64,000 bases of DNA from the NCBI GenBank assembly GCA_020726505.1, contig JAHLEZ010000009.1, positions 1,364,001 through 1,428,000 on the forward strand, in the 5' to 3' direction. The position numbers were made by a program, and so were the translations under genes. This document shows positions 1-11,762 of this stretch, piece by piece; the stretch's first letter is position 1, and each line of letters begins with the position of its first letter. The notes beneath the pieces were generated by a model. That model had not been told where the DNA came from. It saw only the letters and a list, made by a program, of their open reading frames with translations, and did no database searches. The DNA comes from Leptodontidium sp. MPI-SDFR-AT-0119 (lineage: Eukaryota > Ascomycota > Leotiomycetes > Helotiales > Leptodontidiaceae).

Positions 1-3000
1 GAGGCGGTGTGCCGGTGAAGACTGATAACGGAATGATCCGCGTTGGCGATATCGTGGTTAGCAAGCCTGCGGGCGGACACTCTGGTGCAGTACAGTACGA
101 CCACGGAAAAGCTAAAGTCGGCCAGTTCGAGCGCACAGGTGCTCTCGCGCCACCGCCAGCCGTGCTTCTCAACGCTGCACAAGATTTGGCAGCAAAGCGA
201 GCCAGGTCGCGTACGGATCCCGTCGACGACAATATCAAGAGGATCGACATAAGCATTCGAGGACTCCGAAGGTACAAACATCCAGGTGGGGCGCAGGATC
301 ATCTATACAAACCAAACTATATACATCGAAAGCCTGGAGTACCTTGCGATGACTGCGGATGTGACCCTTCTCAGCGGATCCCGCGACCGACCAACGGCGA
401 GGACGAGGAACCATATATCATCGTCCATAGAGGATCGGTTGCTTCTGGGGAGCTGGTGGTAAAGGATGCTAAATTGAGAGACGATTTGGCGAAGGAGCAT
501 GGGTTATTGTGTTTTGAGATGGAGGCTGCAGGTGCTCTGGCAGATTTCCCTTGCATTGTTATCCGGGGAATCTCGGACTACTGCGATTCGCACAAGAACG
601 ACCAATGGTATGGATTTGCAGCAGCGGCAGCTGCTGCATATGCCAGACAGCTCTTCTTCCATATGCCGATTGACGAGGTAAAACGGTGTGTATTAACATC
701 TAACAGTTAAATAGATGGTTAGTTAATTATGCATAGCTATATCTCTGAAACAGCAGAGAAAGCCATCCATTCTGTGAAAGTTCAACAGGACGACCAACAT
801 CGTCAGAAAATTCTAGATTGGCTAACACCAGTTAACTACGGTCCCCAGCAGAGCGATTTCATTAATCGCCGACAGCCAGGGACTGGCCAATGGCTCCTAG
901 AGTCGGAAGAGTTCCAGACGTGGCTAAACTCCGACCAACAGACGTTATTCTGTCCAGGCATTCCGGGGGCTGGGAAGACGATTCTCACATCGATTGTGAT
1001 AGAGAACCTTAATGAACGGTTTCAGAACGACCCGAGCATTGCTGTTGCTTACCTCTATTGCAACTTCCGGCGCCGAGACGAACAGAAGGCTGAAGACCTC
1101 CTCGCGAGTCTGCTAAAGCAGCTGAGCCAGGAACGATCTTCCCTCCCTGACAGTGTGAAGGTGCTTTATGACCGAGATCAGGATAAACGAATGCGACTAT
1201 CATTTGACCAAATCTCAAAAGCCCTCCAGTCCGTGGCCGCCATGTATTCGAGAGTCTTCATCGTCGTTGACGCACTTGATGAATGCCAAATATCCGATGG
1301 CTGCCTAACGAGATTCCTCTCGGAGGTCTTCAACCTCCAGGACAAGTGCAGATCAAATATCTTCGCCACTTCGAGATTCATTCCGAGGATCACAGAGAAG
1401 TTCAAAGGGAGTATATCATTGGGGATCCGTGCAAGTGATCGAGACCTGCGGGAATATCTGGACGGTCATATGTTTCAACTTCCAGAGTTCGTGGGACGCA
1501 ATCCTAATCTACAAGAGGAAATCAAGATTGGAATCGCCAAGGCGGTTGACGGGATGTATGTGGCTACTTATGTATAGTACGAAGGCGCTAACTTTCCGTA
1601 GGTTCTTGCTTGCACAGCTCCACCTTAATTCCTTGGGAGGAAGTTGGTCGCCCAAGGCTATCCGGACTGCTTTAGAAAAGCTCCCTTCGGGATCGGAGGC
1701 ATATGATGAAACGTATAACGCCGCAATGGAGCGAATCAAAGGGCAGGCAAACGCGAAAGCGCTTGCTAATCAGGTTCTGTCGTGGATTACTTGCGCAAAA
1801 AGACCGCTTAGTAAATCGGAACTTCAGCATGCGCTTGCTGTGGAAGTTGGCAAAGCCGAACTTGACGAAGAAAACCTCCCTGACATCGAAGATATGGTCT
1901 CTGTGTGCGGTGGATTGGTCACGGTTGATGAAGAAAGCAATATCATCCGGTTAGTTCACTACACAACGCAGGAATACTTCGAGCGAACACAAAACAAATT
2001 GTTTCCGAGAGCGGAGAGCGAGATCACGATAACCTGTGTAACATATCTTTTGTTTAACGCATTCGAGAGCGGATTTTGTCAAACGGACGATGAGTTTGAG
2101 AAGCGGCTGCAATCACATAAGCTGTACGACTATGCCTCACATAATTGGGGTCATCATGCTCGCGAAGCCTCTATGCCAATCCCAGAAGTCATTAGCTTTC
2201 TCGAGACAAAAGCTCAAGTCGAGGCATCAAGTCAAGCATTAATGGCTGTTAAGGGATGGGGGGAAGTCGTGGACAGCCAAAGATTCCCGAGAAAAATGAC
2301 AGGACTGCATTTAGCAGCATGCTTTGGGGTTCAGGCTGTAGTCAGGCTACTGCTTGAGAAAGGCGCTGAGCTCTATACTAGGGACGACTATGGTCGGACA
2401 CCGCTATTGTACGCTGCTCGGAACGGGCACGAGGGGGTCGTCCAGTTACTGCTCGCCACAGAGAAGGTCGACGTCGACTCCAGAGATACATATCATAGTA
2501 TGACGCCGCTATCGCACGCTGCTTGGAACGGGCACGAGGGGGTCGTCCAGCTACTGCTCGCTATAGAGAAGGTCGACGTCGACTCCAAGGATAATAGTAA
2601 TCAGACGCCGCTGTCGTTGGCTGCTAAGAACGGGCACGAGGGGGTCGTCCAGCTACTGCTCGCCATAGAGAAGGTCGACGTCGACTCCAAGGATAATAGT
2701 AATCAGACGCCGCTGTCGTTGGCTGCTAAGAACGGGCACGAGGGAGTCGTCAAGCTACTGCTCGCCACAGAGAAGGTCGACGTCGACTCCAAGGATAATA
2801 ATAATCGGACGCCGCTATCGCACGCTGCTGAGAACGGGCACGAGGGGATCGTCAAGCTGCTGCTCGCCATAGAGAAGGTCGACGTTGACTCGAAGGATAT
2901 GGATTTTAGTCAGACACCGCTATCGCACGCTGTTGAGAACGGGCACGAGGGGACCGTTAAGCTGCTGCTCGCCACAGAGAAGGTCGACGTCGACTCTAGA

Positions 3001-3414
3001 GATACACGTCATGGTATGACGCCGCTATCGCACGCTGCTCGGAACGGGTACGAGGGGATCGTTAAACTGCTGCTCGCCACAAAGAAGGTCGACGTCGACT
3101 CCAGAGATACACGTCATAGTATAACGCCGCTATCGTGGGCTGCTCTAATCGGGCACGAGGGGGTCGTTCAGCTGCTGCTCGCCACAGAGAAGGTCGACGT
3201 CGACTTTAGAGATATACTTTATGGTATGACGCCGCTGTCGTTGGCTACTGAGAACGGGCACGAGGGGATCGTCCAGCTGCTGCTCGCTACAGAGAAGGTC
3301 GACGTCGACTCTAAGGATAATAGCAATCGGACGCCGCTGTCGTATGCTACTGAGAACGGGCACGAGTGGATCGTCCAGCTGCTCCTCGACTACGGCGCTA
3401 ACGAGGTCAGGTAA
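1..3414 (+). CDS. PNP-NACHT-ankyrin NLR-like protein (5' end outside window)
   Basis: Fungal STAND/NLR protein. The visible N-terminus is a purine-nucleoside-phosphorylase-like effector domain (GDIVVS, FERTG, then CFEMEAAG and the block around [12 protein letters not shown]). Next come a NACHT module with P-loop GIPGAGKT (nt 957-980) and Walker [12 protein letters not shown] (about nt 1255-1287), a winged-helix-like linker, and 11 ankyrin repeats (about nt 2298-3414). The reading frame is open at base 1, so the start lies upstream. Intron 2 is clear: 1556-1601 (46 nt, GTATGT, GCTAAC branch, TAG) restores DGMFLLAQ. Intron 1 has two in-frame solutions: 678-722, or 686-736, which reads DEVKRYISE. 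Repeats 2-10 are nearly identical 102-105-bp units of the type [19 protein letters not shown]. This class senses non-self or pathogen cues through the repeats; the ligand is unknown. No frameshift or internal stop remains after splicing. Confidence 0.9.
2392..3405 (+). repeat. Tandem 102-105-bp ankyrin-coding repeat array
   Basis: About ten head-to-tail copies inside the NLR 3' exon. Each carries the palindromic core GTCGACGTCGAC, encoding part of KVDVDS, followed by a short variable stretch and TPLS. The variable positions are confined to a few codons (Q/K, V/I, S/R/F, and the DNSN/DTRH loop). Near-identity between units implies recent unequal exchange or gene conversion. Confidence 0.9.
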
Positions 3415-3750
3415 TTCATATTCTTTATATTTCTATAACTTTAATAAAGAGGATCTTAAGGGAGCGGATCTTTATATATTAAAATGTTTCTATGTGATTT
3501 TTAAACGTGCTAGATTTGCAAATCTAGAATATTCTAGCAGATTCGCTTTTTTAATCCTTTAGCCACGTAATAGTAATACTGCCTATATGCTTACCTTAGT
3601 ATGCTCCCTATATAGCACTCGGTAAGCAGTCGATTTAAGGCTCTCTAGGCAGTTAGCGCACAGGAGTATCTAACAAATAATGCATAAGCCTCGGGGGTAA
3701 TATCGGATGCTTAAGCGACTATGTTGACTAGAACTGTTGATTCTCTAATC
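3415..3750. other. AT-rich 3' flank of the NLR, no gene
   Basis: Low-GC, stop-rich sequence directly after the NLR stop codon. It probably contains the 3' UTR and then degraded repeat. No coding potential or known element is seen before the first LTR at 3751. Confidence 0.6.
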
Positions 3751-4466
3751 TGTTACGACCTCCGATGCGCCTCGTATTCTAACCGACACGGGCTCGTAGC
3801 ATCGCTGGCTATGCGACGGCGCTAAGCCTAATAGGGAAGACTAAGAGGCGAGCATGCGACATATTGATGCGAATGGCGTTTGACTACACTAGGCCCTATT
3901 AGGCGGGTCCTTTATATATTTTACTATATTAAGTAGTTAGGCGCCGACGAAGACTTAGAGTAATACTTATACTCAGGTATTATAATAGCTTTATATATAA
4001 TTAAATGGTTCTACTTAGAGCATCTTAATACTAAGGGCCCGCCGAGAGCTCTCTCTAAATTGCTAGAGGCTTATAACGCTAGTATTAATAATTATAATAA
4101 CTTTAAAGACAATATAATTATAGCTATAACTGCGCGAACGTAGTTTTTTAAGAGGAGGGGGTAATATTACGACCTACGATGCGCCTTATATTCTAACTGA
4201 CACGGGCTCGTAGTATCGCTAACTATGCGACGGCGCTAGGCCTAATAGGGAAGACTAGGTGGCGAGCCTGCGACATATTAATGCGATTAGCACTCGACTA
4301 CGCTAGGCCCTATTAGGAGGGCTCTTTATATATTTATACTCGAGCCCTCCCTTGCCGAGAGCTCTCCTTTTCTCCTTATCTTTTCTTCTCGATTCTGAGC
4401 GTAGCTTTAGGCCTAAATACAAAGCTAGAATCAACTCGCCGTATTAACCTCTTGCTAGCCGTAACA
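3751..4466 (+). mobile_element. Internally deleted Ty3/gypsy element, family A
   Basis: A 5' LTR fragment (3751 to about 3915, starting TGTTACGACC) is fused to the last 250 bp of the element's internal region (about 3916-4164). That stretch matches, in inverse, 34949-35210 of the full-length copy. A purine-rich tract AGAGGAGGGGG follows, then a complete 302-bp 3' LTR (4165-4466, ending CCGTAACA). The body between was lost by deletion. Many C-to-T-type differences from the copy at 19550 point to RIP. No matching target duplication is evident. Confidence 0.85.
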
Positions 4467-4469
4467 TAC

Positions 4470-6600
4470 ACCTACAGTTAGCTAAACTTACTTACCTTAC
4501 GTTAAATAGCGAACCTTTCCCCCTTAACTTAGAGGGGACAGCACTTCTCAATTAATTTTCTACTTCTTACTACTTTATTAATTGTCACTACTTCTTCCCC
4601 CTTTAGTATTCTACGTGATTGTAGCTATACTCAGTATACTCTAGTTGCGTTATCCACGACGACTAAGTAATACTTGTACCCCCTAATTAACTAGTATTAG
4701 ATTCCTGAAATATTAGCGTGTAGCTGGCGTAGTGGCGTATTAACTCTAGTATCGGTCTTTTTAGTAAAATACTTCTTTATCTTATCAGCTAAGTATAATT
4801 CGTAGCTTTTTCCCCCCTTATAAATTATCCGCTTTCTAAGCTTTATCTTATATCCGGATATTGCCTTTAATTTAACTATTTCCTAGTAGTTTATATAGCT
4901 AAGCCGTTTGTGTATTAAGTCCGGTATTGTTTCTTGATTTTAGTTATTATATGAGCTTTCTATAATATATATTTCCGGCACTAGTAATTCCGATGTATTT
5001 GCCTTTATATTTAAGTCTAAGACGTATAAGCCACTGGTTTTTATCACAAAGAGTACTAAATTATTATCCTTATAACACTTTGCCCCTGTGTTATTAAATA
5101 CAGTGCTAATTCCGTCCTCCGCAAGTGCACTAATCGACAGTAGCCTAATCGACAGTAGCCTAATACTTCTAAAGTTAAGTATATTGTGGTGGGGAAGACT
5201 CTTGGTAGTCTCTTTGTCACCTGACCGGATAGGCTCTTTCCACATAAAAGGGCTCAACACTTGAAAACAACTCAACAAGCAAGAACTTTTCATAGATATT
5301 ATCTAGTACACTTTTTTCTCCTCCCCTCCCTCGACTTTTTATGCTCTTTGGATATGTATTATCTTTAGATTTGATCAATCCGCGATTTCCTACACCTAGA
5401 GTCTCTCCCGTACCTCACTACATGCTACCCGCTTATTGTGTGGTTTATTGGGCTTCATCCCTTCCACAATATATCAGACGTTATACAAGATTATACTATT
5501 AATTTACACGTTTCTATAGCCTTCCGCAAATAAATGTTAGTTATTAGCTGTCTTCACTTGTTTATCTCTCCAGCGTTTAAGGCTTGTAAAGTCGGCATAC
5601 ACACTAAAGAAGTGTTTAGTAACTTCGGAGTCAAATTTCTATTAATTTACAGGCGTAATACTAGTATATACTTATTACACTTCTTCTATAAGGTATATAC
5701 GGTCCGTAAAGCAAGGTTTATTGGTCTCTAATTAGTCTGCGGCTATATTAGCTGTCTCTTTGCTTTTACACTCGTTCTTCTAATAACTAAACTTTTTACA
5801 CTTCGCGTATTAGTTCTTGTTTAATTTTATAATCTTTTCTACCCTTCTTAATGTGTCCCTGTAGTCCCCTATTGCTTTTCCACCTCTTTAACCTCCTTTA
5901 CCCTTAGCTCTGCCTTTGTGGCCTCTATGGCCTCTGCGCCTGCCTCTGCCCCTATTCGCCACCTAATTAGCTTCTATTATAGTTAATTATATAATCGGCA
6001 CTACCTTTAGCTCGTCCTTTTATTATAATTAATACTTAATTAGCTAATAAAACACTACTTCTAAGTCTCCAGGGTTATTTTGTGTACGCTGCGCACTATT
6101 TTCTAATCTCCTAGCCTTGGCAGTGATATAATTAGCTTTGCCTTAATATCGGCATCGGTGAATAGATGCGTGTCGCCAGAGAGTCTGAGTCTGTATTTCC
6201 GCAGACGAGAGACGTAGTCGCTGGCGCTCTCGATAGACGGGTTGTAGACCTTTTTTCTTAGCTCTTCCTTAATATCGGTAATATGCTGAGCTCTAGACGA
6301 ATGAGCAGTCCCTGCGGCTTGAATTGAGTCCCATAGTACCTTTATATCTCCGGCGTTTATGAGATCTTGATATTTCTCAAACATGACCGTAGAAAGACTA
6401 GAGACGACGATTCTCCGAGCCTCCTTTTGCTCCTTTCTCCAAGCTAGTTAGAGAGACGCTGTTACCGGTAATGCCAGAGGGTTAGTTACCCATTCTGAAA
6501 TTCCGGCGGCAGCGAGTTCCTTTTAAGTCTCTAGCTTCTATTGCTAGGATAATCACGTACAGCGAGGAAGCAGGAGAGTGTCAATTGGGTTGATCAGCTT
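4470..6600 (-). pseudogene. Ty1/copia gag-pol relic
   Basis: Decayed copia polyprotein. From high to low coordinates: a gag segment (6103-6384, open, Retrotran_gag-type, ending KLIISLPRLGD); then, after an inserted LTR, a gag-pre-integrase segment (about 4940-5180, LLSISALAEDGIS and GLYVLDLN); then an integrase start (about 4560-4860) in which the expected HAD core reads HANISG and the frame continues as RGYKYYLVVVDNATRVY. Stops and the Asp-to-Asn change fit RIP. The element ends abruptly at the LTR at 4466; the RT half is missing. No function is expected. Confidence 0.8.
5185..5468 (+). mobile_element. Solo LTR, family F (284 bp), inside the copia relic
   Basis: Starts TGTGGTGGGG and ends CATCCCTTCCACA. 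It matches the inverse of 29156-29437 along its whole length. The four bases on either side are ATAT, a plausible decayed 4-5-bp target duplication. It splits the copia frame between gag and gag-pre-integrase, so it inserted later than the copia element. Confidence 0.8.
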
Positions 6601-7460
6601 ATTGTATTAAAAGCTATGGACAGACGATCAGGGAGATTAAAGTAGTCGCTCCGATGCCACTAGCGTACCGACATTCATTATCCGGCCACCTGACATACTC
6701 GTGACTTAAACCTGTAACAGCTTCTATTCGTAGAAGTTATCGTAGACTAGCTTTGACGACTTAGTCGACGATTCCGATAATTTTGATATAACAGGCATAG
6801 CGAAGAGCTATGAGGCCGACAGTTGACTTGATAAAAGTGTTGCAAAGGCTTGATTTGATTCGTAGAAAGTGTATATAACGTATGACGTATGTTAAATCGA
6901 TTATAATAAGTATTAATTGATTCTGAGTAATATTAAGGTTGATTTTTAAACAATTAGAATTATTACTATAATAGAAAAGTATATAGAATTCTATCTAAGA
7001 GAGCGTACAGAGTAATAAGGGAAATAGGGGTGGCGTGATCATAAGTACGCAAGTACTGAGATCTACGCTGTACAGCCTATATTTCTAACAAGTCGACTTA
7101 TTTTAGTCGACTGACTGACTGACGATAATACCTCAACTGAGGGACTTAACTTAATATATTAATTAGTACTAATTAAAAAGAAACGCGACCTTAAAATCAC
7201 GTTTTTACGATATAAAAATAAAATTATATCATTTTCGATACAAATAAAGTTTAAGGAATATTTATAAAGGTTAAAACGTGTATTTTTACTTTTAATCCCT
7301 TTAAAGTAATAAATACTATTATTTTCACTTCTTATAAAAAGGCCTTAATATTCCTAAAATTTACTCAAATATGTACTTAAATATTAATAAATCTTATAAT
7401 TTCTCAACTGACAGTCTAAATCAGTTGAGCATTTAACCACTGACTTGTTAGGGTTAGGGC
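6600..7460. other. AT-rich RIP-type sequence without recognisable gene
   Basis: Stop-rich in all frames. No element termini were identified. Positions 7445-7457 contain two tandem TTAGGG units just beyond the truncated end of the neighbouring NLR pseudogene. Confidence 0.55.
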
Positions 7461-9180
7461 TAGTAGCTGACCCCACTATTGCTATCCCATTCAAAGTATC
7501 ACTATACTCATCACCAAGAATCTTCTTTCGAACTTTCATTATATGAACCGCCATATTCTTTGTCTTTACACCTTTTCCTATTCTCATGGCATACTATGCT
7601 ACCTTGTATAACATTGAAGCCCAGTCTAGTAAAGAATCTTGTTCCTGTGGCCTTTGTGCTGCCGCCGATTCTGCGTGTGGGAAGAGTGTCTGACACTTTT
7701 CCTAATTCTCGTACTCTCTTATTAGAAGCTCTGCGTTAAGATTCTTAATAAACTAATGTTTCTACCTCTCTGTCTGTCCTCGAGCTTCAAGCCATTTCCG
7801 TATTGCTAACTGTTCTAGGCCGTGCATTTCGAACGTTGTGCCGTCTTGATTAGCAAAGATGAAAGAGAACTGTTGCAAGATTAAAACACTATCCTTAAAC
7901 TTTTCATCTACACTAGACTGTGATACGTTATCTTTATCGTAGTTATTATGCGCAGTATTATAACTTGCGCAACTACCCTTATTGTTATGTTTTAGGCCTT
8001 GTGCTAAGTCTCTCTGTTCGTTTCGGTGTCTAAGGAGTGTATCAGGGATGCCTTACCGGTCGAAAAAGCTTATTAGTGACATTAGTTTAGCTACTGATCG
8101 TCTAGTAGTCTAGATATACTCGAACGAGATCTGCCATATAATGATTATACAGTTCTCTGCCTCCCAATCTCGACGATCTATACCGCCTTTTTTACCAAGA
8201 AGCCTTTCTTTCTTGCGATTATTCTTTTGATAATCTTAGAGGTACTTTCTCACGGAATAACGCGAGCCCTACTCACGAACATATATAAATGCTTAAGTAA
8301 TAGCAAGCGGTATTAACTTCAGTTCCCTAACGAGGTTATTAGTATCATTATCGTCGACCTCTAGCCTTATCTTTCGCCTAAAGAGTTCTAGTACTTCTCT
8401 CTTCTTTATTGAATCGACTTTGATAATATCGTCATGTCTAACTAGCTATAAGACCGCCTCTTCGCTCCGTGATGTTATAAGAATCGATTCGTGCGAACAT
8501 TGCGGTAAGTATAACACGAGCGGCTATAAGTTCCCGCCCTCTATGCCGCCTGTATCCCCATCTTATCCACTCTTTCGAGCTTTAAGGAAGCCGGCGTCGT
8601 TCACAATATCAAGAATAAGGACCCACTTCCTCGTCTTATTATCGCGCAGCTAGTCGTATACGAGCTAAAAGATATTAGCTTATGGATTCTGTCGTCTAGT
8701 AATCTTAACGTAGTTTGTAATATCTTAAAAGTTCTGCTCAAAACGAGCGGCAGTACTTGCGTGGACCCAGAACATCCATGTTTTTAACGAGCTGTCTCGA
8801 GTTCGATAAGCGTATTCGATAGCGAGTTGCGATTTGCTTTAAAACAGTCAGCAATCTATATCAACGATGCGTTTGTACTTACCCAACGCCGCTCAAGCCA
8901 ACAAGCGCGGTCCGAGATCCTGAAACAGCGCATTTCTAGTGAATCTGATCAAGTATCCCGTGCTCGACGAAGTTTGCGTCGCGACTGAAGGGTATGACAA
9001 TCGACGGGTTCGGTGGATTTTCTGGTCGTTCTACGGGTGGGGACGTCGTTATAAGTAGCGCGGGGTCAGCTTGGACCTTTGCGACTTACCATGGTGATGG
9101 AATTGAGCGTTGACGGGGCCGTTGAATATTCCACCTTGGAGGCCGGAGTTGTACTCGCCAAAAGATATCGCGGTTGCCAT
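7460..9180 (-). pseudogene. NB-ARC-TPR NLR pseudogene with sigma-like amyloid N-terminus
   Basis: Exon 1 (ATG at 9180, to 9090) encodes FGEYNSGLQGGIFNGPVN followed by FHHH, the Asn/Gly-patterned motif seen before NB-ARC/NACHT domains in fungal NLRs (NACHT_sigma-like). Intron 9031-9089; exon 2 (9030-8883) runs from ERPENPPNPS to TALVGLSGVG; intron 8837-8882 splits the P-loop; exon 3 continues KSQLAIEYAYRT, then KWVLILDIVNDAGFL, SILITSR, PLAIT, MSFFDR and FEMHGLEQLAIRKWLEA. The TPR lead-in contains LLDWASMLYKVA and KVRKKILGDE. Several in-frame stops replace expected W, Q or R codons, which is RIP-like. The gene stops in the first TPR near 7460. It is inactive but its family is clear; all introns keep GT-AG, so decay is recent relative to the transposons. 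Confidence 0.88.
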
Positions 9181-9222
9181 TATAGTAGAGGTTTTGCGAC
9201 GGACTGTTGGTAGGAGCTCTTT

Positions 9223-10310
9223 GTGTCGATGTCGTTGGCCATCCCTCAGCCGCAACGACGTGCGGCTACCACCCAGCTACCCAGGAACTACGTCAGCATC
9301 GGAGGCGCCGGGATAAATATCTCATTCCCTAATCTCGTGATTGCTTCTACGGTGCTTTTACGGGAATGCGAGGATATCTTCTTACCTGTGTTAACTAATA
9401 TTGGTAATGATTTGAGGTTGAGCGATAATTCGATCTTGGTTTTCTCTACTCCGAAGCTTGGTTTAATCAGTGGAAGTCTTCAATTTTCTTCGAACCAGTA
9501 TTTGAGACGAGTGGATTTTCCAAGTTTGGTTACTGTTGCGGGGAATATTTTGGTGACACATAATCCTATGCTGCTTAACTTGAGTGGTTTTGGGTCTCTG
9601 GCCCATATTCCGGGAGATGAAATCAGTTTTACTGGTAATTTCAGCTAGTCAGTTCCCCCTATTTCTCTCCTCCTATGTATAGATGGCTAAGCGAACAATA
9701 GCGTCGAGTTTCCCTCTCTTCTAGATGGAAGCACTCTTTCAGTCGAGTGTCAAGGCGCTCTAGACTGTGTTTCTCTTCTGGAGAAAGTGGATGCACAAGT
9801 TAGCTTGAGTACTCCCGCTTGGGATTGTAGTGCGAACAGTACTCAGTATACTGGCACTGCGACAGCTACAGGTGGAGCAGCGGCTCTGTCCTCGAGACGC
9901 AGATTCTCTTCCACAAGTTCAATGACACTTACAAGTTCTACCAGCTCAGTAACCGCGACTTCTATGTCAACCTCGCGGGTTTCAACAGGGGCAAAAATTA
10001 GAAGGGGAGTCGGCATTCCATTGGGGCTAATTGCCCTAATTGGGGTGGGCATTTTTATCTGGAAAGAAGAGCCGCAACGCAGGTGGATACTAGGAGACAG
10101 GATGAATTTGAAAGACAGGAGGAAGTTGCGAAACAAGAAGATGTTAGGAAACAGGAGGATCTTGAGAAGCAGCAGGAAGTTGCGAGCCCTTGTGTGGAAG
10201 GTGAACATGATGAGAAAGCAGAGTTGAGTCTTGAGGGGAACCATCTGGCAGAAATGGCAACGGAGGAAAAGCTAGTGGAGCTGGAAGTTCCGTCCGTGGA
10301 AATGCCTTGA
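9223..10310 (+). pseudogene. Ecm33-like (receptor L-domain) membrane protein, 5'-truncated and frameshifted
   Basis: Related to fungal cell-wall organisation proteins of the Ecm33/SPS2 type. Exon A (to 9647) has the L-domain pattern (FPNLVIAST, LTNIGNDLRLSDN, VDFPSLVTVAGNILVTHNP). A 54-nt intron 9648-9701 (GTCAGT, GGCTAAG, TAG) joins to VEFPSLLDGS. A Ser/Thr-rich stretch follows, then one membrane segment GVGIPLGLIALIGVGIFIW. The acidic coiled tail (FERQEEVAKQE to SVEMP) is in a different frame, so one base, most simply an A in the AAA run at 10063-10065, is missing. No signal peptide is present: the L-domain begins abruptly about 110 bp from the start codon of the divergent NLR pseudogene, suggesting a recombination breakpoint near 9190-9290. 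A sequencing error could explain the frameshift but not the missing N-terminus. Confidence 0.72.
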
Positions 10311-10651
10311 TTTCCTGCTCTGCGAGCTGTGTCCATGATGTTGCGTTGAAGGAATCAAGGCATGGTGTCCCACCAGCTTCAGCTCTCTGAAGAGAAGAAA
10401 GCCCAGACATCGACTCAGAAACGACTTGGGCCGATTGAATAGCTGCCATATCCCCACCAGAGTCTCCTGGAGAGTTCAGCCATCTCTCTGACGAACGGCG
10501 ACCAATAGTGTACTTCTGGTTGCACCAATTAAGCACCAATTAATGGAACGAGTTAGAGTCGATATTTTGCGAACTTCATAATATCACAAGCAATCTTCGA
10601 AAGTACATTTCTTCCAGAGAGATCTTCATATTCTTGCAATTAAAGGGGTAT
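10311..10651. other. Intergenic, convergent 3' ends
   Basis: Spacer between the Ecm33-like pseudogene (+) and the iminopeptidase gene (-). Moderate GC, no coding support. It probably holds both 3' UTRs. Confidence 0.6.
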
Positions 10652-11762
10652 CTATGCTTTCAGTGACTTGAACTTATCCGCAGCGTCCACTAATGCCAGC
10701 TCAACTTTGCTTTCATGAGCACTATGTCCCACATCTCCTATGATCTTGTACTCCACCCTCGGATTCTCTGGTCCTCCCAAGGCTTGGTATAAGTCCCAGC
10801 TTGTCTTGGCGGGACAAACAACATCGTAGCGTCCTTGGATAATGATGATTGGCAGGTCCTTGATCTTATGAGCGTCTTCGATCAACTGTCCTTCTTTCAT
10901 CCAACCGCCATTGACAAAGAAATGGCTCTCGATTCGTGCGAATGCCAGGGCCCTGAAAATGATTAGCTTGATTACCATGGAAAGAGCTTTAGGGCATACC
11001 ATTTAGGATCTTCAACCTTCTTAATGTATTCCGGATCAACCATCAACTTGCTCGTAGCAGTCTCCCACGTACTCCAAGCTTGGGCACTAAGTCCAGTCAG
11101 CAACCGCAACATACCCACCGAAGCACATCACCTCACCATCTCAACTTCTCCTCTTCATTGTCCCCAGTAAGTCTCTTATAATAAGCCTTCATCATATCGC
11201 CCCTCTCCTCCACAGGAATCACAGCTTCATACGGCGCAAAGTAGTCCGGAAACAGATAATTCGCGCCCTTCTGATAGAACCACTCCAGCTCATCTCTGCG
11301 CAACGTGAACAGTCCCCGCAGGATCAAGCCGAGACATCGCTCGGGATGTGTCTGCGAATATGCCAGTGAGAGTGTGGAGCCCCAGGAACCGCCAAATACG
11401 ATCCATTTCTCGATCTTGAGGTGCTCTCGCAGAGCTTCGATGTCGGCTACTAGGTGCCAGGTGGTGTTGTCTTCGAGGGATGCTGGGGGTGTTGATTTTC
11501 CGGAGCCGCGTTGGTCGAAGAGAATGCTGCGGTAGTGGGTTGGGTCGAAGTATTGCCTGGATTGGTGTCAGTTGGCTATTTTTGAAGCTATGAGGATGGC
11601 TTACCTATCACTATCATCGATGCCCCCTCCAGGTCCACCGTGGAGGTAGACGATTGGAACACCTGTGGGAAGACCGCATTCTTCCCAGTAGATCTTATGA
11701 ACTGGAGAGACTGGCAGATGCCCAGATTGGTTCACTGGTAATGGAGGGTAAACTGGCGCCAT
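10652..11762 (-). CDS. Proline iminopeptidase (peptidase family S33)
   Basis: Cytosolic alpha/beta-hydrolase that removes N-terminal proline. Four exons were resolved by frame and splice sites: 11605-11762, 11137-11556, 11000-11086 and 10652-10952, with introns of 48, 50 and 47 nt. The product is about 320 aa, normal for the family. Motifs in order: oxyanion-hole HGGPGGG, then FDQRGSGKSTP, the nucleophile elbow GGSWGS, the acid in GRYDVVCP, and the histidine in DVGHSAHE. The start was taken at the ATG at 11762 (MAPVYPPLPVNQSGH); an in-frame upstream start at 11840 would add 26 residues that do not look like the family. Base composition is ordinary and there are no defects, so this is a housekeeping-type gene lying next to the repeat-rich DNA. 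Confidence 0.93.

Noticed and set aside
43..681. Short open frames overlapping the PNP domain
   Set aside because: They lie in other frames of a well-supported coding exon.
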